Positions 57,113-64,000 of a DNA stretch of 64,000 nucleotides are shown here, piece by piece (positions within the stretch are counted from its first letter, which is position 1; every line of letters begins with the position of its first letter). A model generated the notes under the pieces. It was not told the DNA's origin and did not search any database. It worked only from the letters and a program-made list of their open reading frames with translations. The DNA is from Dicyema japonicum. Lineage: Eukaryota; Dicyemida; Rhombozoa; Dicyemidae. The stretch is from positions 428,193 to 492,192 of the forward strand of contig RDEW01000011.1 in NCBI GenBank assembly GCA_011109175.1. Direction: 5' to 3'. Both the position numbers and the translations under genes were made by a program.

Positions 57113-59449
57113 CTGCAGTGTCTGCATGGGCACTGATCGGAAACCCAGACGATCATCCAAACGAGCACGTCGAACCAAATGAGCCTCTTGACATCAATGA
57201 TACGGACAACCTCTTGCTCTTCTTGTCGGATCTAAGGAAAGCCAAGAAGATTCCAATCAGGATGCCAAGACCCGTCCCGATCCCCGCGGCTACATGCTGG
57301 TTTCTGCAATTGACGATGCTCTCGCGTCCGACGACCAGAAGCCTGGCTAAAACTCCTCAGTTTCGCCCTGATGGCACTTGAAATTCCATTTATCGACTCA
57401 AAAGAAGATCAACGAAACACAGGAGAAAGTACGACACTTGGGAACTCCCTTTCCTCAAAAATGAAAGAACATCCAGGTTTTTCATATAAATTCTCTCACC
57501 AAGACGAAAGTCCTGAAACCGAAACACCCTGATGCCAATCCTCCGGTTTCTTTGAATGGCCGGACAACTTGGAGAGAGTAAATCGCAAACTCCGAGCGGC
57601 GTTGCGCGTTGTTGCCAGCGACGATACTGTCATGGCCGCGACTCCTGAGGTGCTTGAACTACTGAGACGAAAACATCCATGTCCCCTGGCAGATTACCGC
57701 CATCATTACAAAACTGATTATGCGTATTTTGAACGGAGATATTCCACCTTACGCAAGGAAGCTTCTTTTTTCAGTGCACATCTACTGGTCTTCAAAAAAC
57801 CGAAGGTGGGGTCCGCCCATCGTGATCGGCAACTATTTCAGAAGACTGACAACGAAAATCGCATGCAGTATTGTCTGTCCGAGAATATCTGAAGAATTTT
57901 CCCTCTTCAACTGGGGGTCGGTGTAAGGAACAGATGCCAGGCGGAGTGCATGCTGCGAGGTGTTTTTTTTGGACAGAAAGACGAACAAAACACACACATT
58001 GGGGTCAAGCTGGTCATCTGCAATGTTTTCAATTCACTGCGGAGGAATAAAATTTTCGAAACTACAAGCAAACGAGCCCCGGAACTTATTCTAATCGTCT
58101 ACCTCGCATATGGAATTAACTCTTCAATGGTTTTCGGGGACAAGATTATTGTTCGGAGACTGGAATCCAACAAGGGACCCACTTGGTCCACTTCTCTTCG
58201 CTCTGGCCATCGATGAAATTGTCCGCTCTATCAACACAAAACTAAACCTCTGGTATCTTGATGACGCCACGATTGGAGAGCCGTGGAGAAAAGTTCATGA
58301 CGTTCTGTCATATGCTGTGTCGGCACTACAAAACCTCTAACTTGAGATAAATATAAAGAAATCGGAGCTAATAAATATCACATACTCGGAGAGTGATTTT
58401 ATCAACGTGGTCGAGTCTTTCAACTCGGTACTACTTGGAATTACTGTCGTACCCAGGGAGCGGACATACTTTCTTGGGTGCCCACTTGACGAAAAAGAAC
58501 TAACAAAAGAGAATGAACTCTCTAGAGTTACGAGAAACTTTCCTCATCGATGCTCATACTGCGTTCTTCCTTTTGAAGAATAGCATCGGCTCGCCCAAAC
58601 TCCTGTACGCTCTCCGTTGTTCTCCCTGCTTCAAACCTCGTGACATCTTCCTGTCACTGGATAGGATATTGAGAAAATCATCCGAATTGCTTCTAAACAT
58701 CCACTTTGACGTGCCAAGTTGGAATCAATGCAAGCTTCCTACACGCCTCAGAGGCACGGGTCTCAGGTCGGCGCTGGAGATCACCTTTCCAGCAAATGTG
58801 TCATCGCTCTCAAGTGGAAGCCTTTTGGTCCAAGATATCCTACGTTTTCCAACCGGACTTTCTTGGGAAAAGTCTTCGACGAAGTTCGTGAAACTGGTTT
58901 GGATACGCCGAACGATCTTTCGAAACAACGAGACTGGGATGAGATCTACTTCAAGAATATCTTCGACGTGCTAAAGTCTGAGCCCAACCAGCATCGTCTC
59001 ACATGCCTCGTGTCTGCCGCCAACCATGGGAGCGGAGCGTGGCTGGATGCACTCCCGTGTTCCTCCCTAGGGATTTTTTGTACGATGATTGTATTCGGAT
59101 TGCGATCGCACAGCGCCTGGGATTTGATGTTTGCGTCGAACACCAATGTTGTTGTAGAAGGATCGTCGATGCCAAATGGCTGCATCCGCTTTCGTGCAAA
59201 AGGAGTGCGGGCAGAGTACCCCGCCACGCTGATATGAACAACATTGTCATGCGTGCTCTTGAAGCTGCAGGTTTTCCGGCAGTGCTGTTGCCCGTAAAAA
59301 TGACCGCGGAGACGGGAAAAGACCGGATGGGCTAACTATCTTCCCATGCACTGAGGGAAAATCGCTCGTATGGGACTGTACTGTTGTGGATTCTTTCCCG
59401 AACTCGATGATACTCAGCTCGGCGCAGTCTGCTGGATCGCAGCCGATCT

Positions 59450-59777
59450 AATAATAATAATAATAATAACAGCCTTTTCACGAGAGCCATAATATTTATA
59501 TCTCCGCATAGGTAGGAAACACAAATTATTTAAGTAAAGAACAGTTAATTTTAACTATTCGTAGAGTCAAACAATGATCTTCACATCTTTTTTTTTTTCT
59601 TGTGTGTGGGTCTTTTTTAGACTATCCAGTTCCGCAGTGAATGTCCACTGATGACGACGTCACTCGTCAAGCCCTTTAGCATCGTAGATGTGTGGAACCT
59701 TCCACCAGGTGAACAGCAGCGAGAATCGAACCCGTAACCTAAGCCACTTTGCCCGACACCTAACCACTATGCCACCT
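59450..59777 (-). mobile_element. tRNA-derived SINE family 1, inserted in the RLE element
   Basis: Minus strand: ggtggcatagtggttaggtg (box A), gggttcgattctcgctgctg (box B) and a (TTA)n tail at 59450-59469. Closely matches 7742-8067 base for base over most of its length. It splits the RLE reading between the WDC...VD and KYDEIVDRF regions. Confidence 0.88.
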
Positions 59778-60042
59778 GGCTGAGAAAGCCGAATTGGCCG
59801 AGAAAATCAAGATTAAAAAATATGACGAAATTGTAGACCGCTTTCGTTTTGTACCGGTGGCAATCGAGAAGTCTGGTGCTGCGGGAAGTATCACTGCCTC
59901 TTTCCTGAAGGAAATCGGGAGAAAATTGGCTCACCGTAAGAAAGACGTGCGAGAAGCGGTCTGGCTGAGGCAACGAATTGGGATTGCAGCTGTCCACGGA
60001 AACGTTTACTCCGTAATGTCAGCAGCCGCTCTTCCCCATTAT

Positions 60043-62510
60043 TATTATTACCCCCAGGATCGCTGGGTCAAAAAGAAAGAAATAAAAGTTCTCAACTAAC
60101 TAAGTGATCCCAGACCGACAAGGGAGAAGACGAGTCCGGCGGGGTCGAGAATCCTGAACAGCTCTTTCTCATCGGACATGGCATCGGCTCAAAATCTCTG
60201 TATGATTGTAGATATTTCGATAGTGTATGGAATAGAGGGCAGCTCGGTAAACTAGCCTCCTATAAGATTTTCCGTTGTAATTCGATTAAGAAATTTTCAA
60301 TGAGCTAGATTTTGTGTTCTGGTCCAATTAACCTTATTGCAGTCTCCTTGATTGCAGATAGTTTCAATGAGGAGGATCGTGAAATCTGCATTGCCCACGA
60401 AGGACTTGCCTACGTCATCGTTGGTTGGATAAATTGTTCATAAATCATGGCAAGGTCACAAATTGGGCTCTAAGAGTTTTGAGAGCACTTTTAAAATTCT
60501 CATTTTCTTCAAAGCAGAAGAGACTTTGTTCTCAACATGTCGGATAAAGGTGAGTCCCTGATCAAAGGTGACTCTCAGAATTTTCGGTGTTTCGTTAATT
60601 GGAATAGCCTCGTTCTTCATAAAGATTTTTGGTTCGACAGAGCTGTCTTTTGTAAGTGGTAAACAGCGTGACAGAGGACTTTGTTGCTGATGTGTCGAGT
60701 CTCCGCTTCGAGAGTCATAGTTCCAGCTTCTCAAGCATTTTTTGAGCGGACTGAGTCGCTGATTGAATGCTTCTGTCCTTGGAGGCAAGAATGATATCGT
60801 CGGCATAGGAGAGGATTAGACAGTTTTCATTACAGGTTTGTGGCATGTCGTTTATGTAGAGATTGAAGAGTTGGGGTGATATTGGGCAGCCTTGAGGGAC
60901 TCCATTTGGACAGTGGCGAGATCTTGTTGTTGCAAAGTACTTGTGCTCGTCTTCCATTTAAGAAGTTTCCAAGCCAAAGTTTCAAGTTCTACCAAAGATG
61001 GTTTGAAAGCGATGAGAAAAGTATTCTTGTAGAGCTTCTCGTTAGATCGAGGAAATATGCTATTAAACTGGCATATGGACTTGATTTAAAATCTAAATTA
61101 CCCCTAATTATGAAAGACGTGCAAGATCTATTAAAAAAATATTGCACCACTTGAAAAAATAATTCTTGTTTGGTGCAAGAGGTCGATAATTCGAAGAGGA
61201 GACATATGGTGTCTCGTTATACCAGACCCCATCAACTAGGACAAACTCCTTGGCTTCTCCCTGTTTAATTAGTTATTAATTAGCAACGAGTTTGTTATGT
61301 TAATAAAATTTATCTATCTAAGTTTCAAGTTCGGATGGATGTTGGTTTCGAATATTTTCTTTGTAAGGAGTTTCCTAGGAACGCTTTTGTGATGTGATGG
61401 GGTTTGGGGGAGTTAAATCTTTCTGCAATGAATTTTGTGACAGTTGTGAGGTATGTTGTGATCGACTGTTATCCAGGAATCCGTGCTGGGTCGAAGGTAT
61501 TGAGATTGAGTCTTGTACTTTTTCCAGAACAAGCCTTTCAAAGATCCTTGAGACCGGACTCAGAATAGATATTGGGCGGTAGGAAGATGGTTCATCTATT
61601 GGTTTGTTAGGTTTTCGAATAGGTTTGATTAGAGACTTCTTCCATAATTCAGGGATTGTATTTGTGTCAATGGATAGGTTGAAGATATAGGCTAATAGTT
61701 CCAGGGCTCGATGGCCTAGGTGCTTCAGTTCACATGTGGTTATGTTGTCTGGTCCGTTGGCCTCTGAGTTGTTGGCTTTGGATATGTCTCTGCGAACATC
61801 CTGGCTAGTAAATAGGATCCAGTAATTGGAGCGTTTCAGTTCAATCTTTTTCTGGAATACTTGGTGTTCTTTTGAAAACCTCTTGTAGGAGATAGACGTA
61901 TAATATTTTATCAGAGTGTCTGGTTTTATGTAGACTTCGACTTTTCTCTTTTGGGAGGATCTTTTGATGTTCTTGATCCACTTCCACACTCTCTGCATTA
62001 GGAATTCTTGCAGAGAGCCTTTGATAGTCTCGTCCATCTTAAATTATTTCGTTCTCTGATCAAATGTTTCGTCGTTGTGTTGAAACGTTTTGATGACGTA
62101 GGTGCCTCTTCATTGGAATGTACTTCCTTTTCGCAGCTTTTATGGTGGAGTTGAACCATTTCACTAATTGTTCGACGGTGGGAGGAGTGGGGAAATTTAA
62201 TAGTCCAATTCAATTATTGACGTAATCATTGAATCCTCTCCAGTTCACAAGGCTGTAATTAGTTATCGTTGGACATTGTCCTTTTATCCGTGACCTCGTT
62301 TTGACCTCCAAAAATCCTGGTGTCATATTTCACTGACCAGTCAATAAAAGGGGTCAAGGACGGTGATAACAGTGAGATGTCAATAGATGAAGGCTTATCA
62401 TTACGTCGAGTAGGTGTTCTTGTATGGGATGCAGGATCGTTGAGTATACATAGACTGTGGAGAAAGGAGTCTTTCAATGTTAAATAATTGCTCGAAAAAG
62501 TCAAATTTAA
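60043..62510 (-). mobile_element. APE-type LINE, nearly complete RT, interrupted by a 330-bp insertion
   Basis: Read leftwards: endonuclease end (ILNDPASHTRTPTRRNDKPS, SIDISLLSP, DWSVKYDT; 62259-62504), then RT (MDETIKGSLQEFL, SEANGPDNITTCEL, WKKSLIKPIRKPNKP, SYRPISILSPVSRIFERLVL, STQHGFL; 62037-61375), an insertion, then GVPQGCPISPQLFNLYINDM and LSYADDIILASKD (YADD coded at 60796-60807), LRVTFDQGLTFIRHVENKVS. The 3' tail is ggatcacttagttagttgag on the minus strand, ending in GATCCTGGGGG(TAA)n at about 60043. It abuts the RLE element's 3' end. Confidence 0.88.
60990..61319 (+). mobile_element. 330-bp insertion with exact 13-bp target duplication
   Basis: Flanked by aagtttcaagttc at 60977-60989 and 61320-61332. 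The plus strand encodes WFESDEKSILVELLVRSRKY, AIKLAYGLDLKSK, IMKDVQDLLKKYCTT, stop, then about 160 bases ending taataaaatttatctatcta. This could be a processed copy of a host mRNA 3' end or an unknown SINE. The aataaa-like motif near the end fits a polyadenylated RNA source. Confidence 0.8.
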
Positions 62511-62559
62511 TTTTTAAGGTCAAAAGATATATTTTAAGGTCATATTTCTATCATTTTTA
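62511..62559 (-). repeat. TTAAGGTCA-type subterminal repeats
   Basis: Three to four spaced copies of a tttt-aaggtca motif, resembling the subterminal repeats at 22.4 and 29.3 kb. Confidence 0.5.
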
Positions 62560-62581
62560 GGTCATCTTTGTGGTTGCCCTA
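62560..62581 (-). repeat. hAT-like terminal inverted repeat, right member of the 38.3/62.6 kb pair
   Basis: tcatctttgtggttgcccta, the reverse complement of 38288-38307 with one mismatch; right flank gttatgaac against left flank gttataac. Confidence 0.55.
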
Positions 62582-62589
62582 GTTATGAA

Positions 62590-63135
62590 CAAAAAAGTAT
62601 CAGATGTTCATAGGATCCAGATTCGAATTTTATCCAGTCCAAAATTGAAAGAACTTGGGGGATCATCTGTCAGAAAATGCACGTGTTGGCTGATAGTTAA
62701 TATGATTCTATGTATTTTACTAATATTAAATTCTGAATTTCATTGAGTATCTGAACTAAATGGAACATGTCCTTGAACAGCGACCTCTGCCTAACCACCT
62801 TGTTTACTGAGAGCAAGTACTGACTACTGAAAATACATGTTGGTCACTGAAGTTGCCAGATGTTCCAAAGTCAGGATACATCTGGTGGAGCTGGCGTCTC
62901 TGTTAGGCGATGATGTGGCAATTGATCTGAGAGAACAGCAAACGAAGGAGAGGGAGTTCGAAAACTCTTAAGAGAAGGAAACATCGATTCTGATAAAATT
63001 TAGTTCTCATTAAATTTTTTATTGCTAATAATAATGAGTAAAATTTTATGCGTTAGAAATTATTTGTGTTAGTGTGGTCTGAATTTATATCTCTGTTTTT
63101 AATTCCCTTCATTTTATAACGCTTTAAATTAAAAA
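62590..63135. other. Unassigned region
   Basis: No gene recognised. tatgattctatgtattt near 62700 resembles the end of the LINE insertion at about 31185. Confidence 0.3.
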
Positions 63136-64000
63136 TTAGTTTACCGAATGATAGATCTGGAAAAGATCGTCTTGTGATCTTTCGTCAGAATTATGTTCAG
63201 ATACATTTGGGGTAGGATAAAACGGAATTTTTATGGGAGATGCGACATTCGAAGAATTCACTTCAATTTGTGTCGGAGGTTTCTTAATGGGCCTTGGGGT
63301 TCCCATTATGGGTAAATTGGAAAACATTTTTAACTTACTCCCAATCGACTCCTTCGGGAAAGACTGTTTCGTATTCATAGACGATTCGGTCTTGTGAAAT
63401 GACGATTTATCAAGCTCAGAGTTAAATGCTGGAGTAGCTATTACTTTTTGTTTATTATTGATACTTTGAGTATTTGACGATTCCTCGCCCCAATTTAGAG
63501 TTCTTGATGGTATATTTTTTTGGTTTTCTGAAAATTTATCAGCTGAGCTTTAGGTTGTAAAATCTGATTTTCTGTTTTGATTGGCTGTTCATTTTCAAAA
63601 AAAAATTTAGCGTCAAAAGGATTCGGTTCTGGGATCTTTCTTCGTTTCGACAAGTTGTTCAATTTCACAAAATTTTTTAACCGTCAAAGGATTTAGTTGA
63701 ATAATGTTAGTCTCAGTTACTGGCTGTTTTAATTTCTGAAAAATTTGTAGTCTCCCAAGGATTTGACTGTGATAGTCTAGTTTCCGTCCCTGAAGATTGC
63801 TTAATTTCGGACAATTTTTTAACCTCCCATGGATTCGATTGCGATATTTCGGTTTTTTGTCTTGAAGGTTCTTTAATATCAGACAATTTTTGAGTATTAT
63901 ATGGAGTTGACTGTGATGGTATAATTTCTGTTCCTGAAATTTCTTATTTTCAAACATTTTTTTAGCATCCAATATATTTGTTCCACAAATTGTCACATTC
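63136..64000 (-). CDS. Partial gene for an internally repetitive Ser/Asn/Pro-rich protein
   Basis: I do not recognise the family. The 5' part is beyond the window. On the minus strand 63590-64000 encodes about six imperfect units of 24-25 residues, such as SNPWEVKKLSEIKQSSGTET, SNPWETTNFSEIK, LNPLTVKKFCEIEQ and PNPFDAKFFFENEQPIKTEN. Different units lie in different frames, so several single-base slips or micro-introns are involved. The C-terminal region (63136-63378) reads SKLKMFSNLPIMGTPRPIKK, VASPIKIPFYPTPNVSEHNS and DDLFQIYHSVN, with the stop TAA near 63140 apparently following. Proline-flanked NPW/NPF motifs recall adaptor-binding peptides, but that is speculation. A similar repeat style is seen in the CEP164-like gene. 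Confidence 0.45.
63590..63990 (-). repeat. Tandem repeat of about 75 bp within the right-edge gene
   Basis: Recurring blocks on the plus strand such as tcggacaattttt, ttgactgtgat-g and ggttctttaat at about 72-75 base spacing. Confidence 0.65.

Larger units (their letters stand above)
56930..60030 (+). mobile_element. RLE-type retrotransposon, most complete copy, with N-terminal PHD-like finger
   Basis: Plus-strand order: PHD-like finger (56987-57112) with CSSCGY, LFCSSCGDFFHLGCIKM and CSLCCGT; a linker; an N-terminal RT extension (RVNRKLRAALRVVASDDTVM, HHYKTDYAYF); RT (RDPLGPLLFALAIDEIV, NLWYLDDATIGEP with YLDD at 58253-58264); thumb (AFFLLKNSIGSPKLLYALR); GSGAWLDALPCSSLG; zinc knuckle CVEHQCCCRRIV...HPLSC; nuclease RPDG (about 59321-59332) and LVWDCTVVD. 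A SINE interrupts at 59450-59777, after which AEKIKIKKYDEIVDRFRFVP...WLRQRIGIAAVHGN completes the C-terminus. Several frame breaks make it inactive. Higher GC than the surroundings. Confidence 0.85.

Overview
The window is AT-rich animal DNA with standard genetic code. Its host genes are ordinary metazoan genes: an NMDA receptor subunit, Polo kinase, HIRA, exosome RRP4, proteasome beta-1, TFIIH p52, a roadblock dynein light chain, a CEP164-like protein and a HAUS4-like protein. Their exons are joined by GT-AG introns of only about 20-30 bases. I traced more than 40 by matching the spliced reading frame to known protein families. Introns this small in an animal point to a dicyemid mesozoan (a kidney parasite of cephalopods). 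That assignment is an inference; the introns are seen directly.

Layout, left to right. 1-2171: 3'-truncated GluN1-like receptor (minus). 2.3-4.4 kb: decayed retrotransposon with a restriction-like endonuclease (RLE). 4488-11464: hAT-type segment with inverted termini and a near-perfect 8-bp target duplication, holding a beta-1,3-galactosyltransferase-like gene, a SINE, integrase remnants and a ZBED5-like transposase. 11.5-12.2 kb: another RLE fragment. 12.7-13.7 kb: EXOSC2. 14.1-16.3 kb: LINE and SINE debris. 16.5-17.4 kb: PSMB1. 17.8-19.6 kb: CEP164-like gene. 22362-29469: second segment with matching outward termini and a 7/8 target duplication, containing an almost complete RTE/BovB-clade LINE, a small hAT, a 44-bp minisatellite and LINE debris. 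30-33.5 kb: pogo/Tigger remnants and LINE/SINE copies. 34-36 kb: PLK. 36.2-37.4 kb: LINE with an intact 2A-like motif. 38.3-62.6 kb: a stretch bounded by a third matching pair of hAT-like termini, containing GTF2H4, DYNLRB, HIRA, HAUS4-like and many retroelements. 63.1-64 kb: part of a gene for an internally repetitive protein.

More than half of the window is mobile DNA, much of it nested. At least three retroelement lineages are present: an RLE-type family with RT, CCHC and RPD..D nuclease, whose best copy (57-60 kb) also has an N-terminal PHD-like finger; APE-type LINEs with YADD polymerase and 2A-like leaders; and one RTE/BovB-like element. Four SINE-like families accompany them, and some share 3' tails with the LINEs, which suggests trans-mobilisation.

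The host genes have no operon logic. They are compact, intron-dense housekeeping or cell-cycle/cilium genes scattered between transposon clusters. Several otherwise well conserved genes show isolated one- or two-base frame breaks, often in or beside homopolymers. These may be assembly errors rather than real pseudogenisation.
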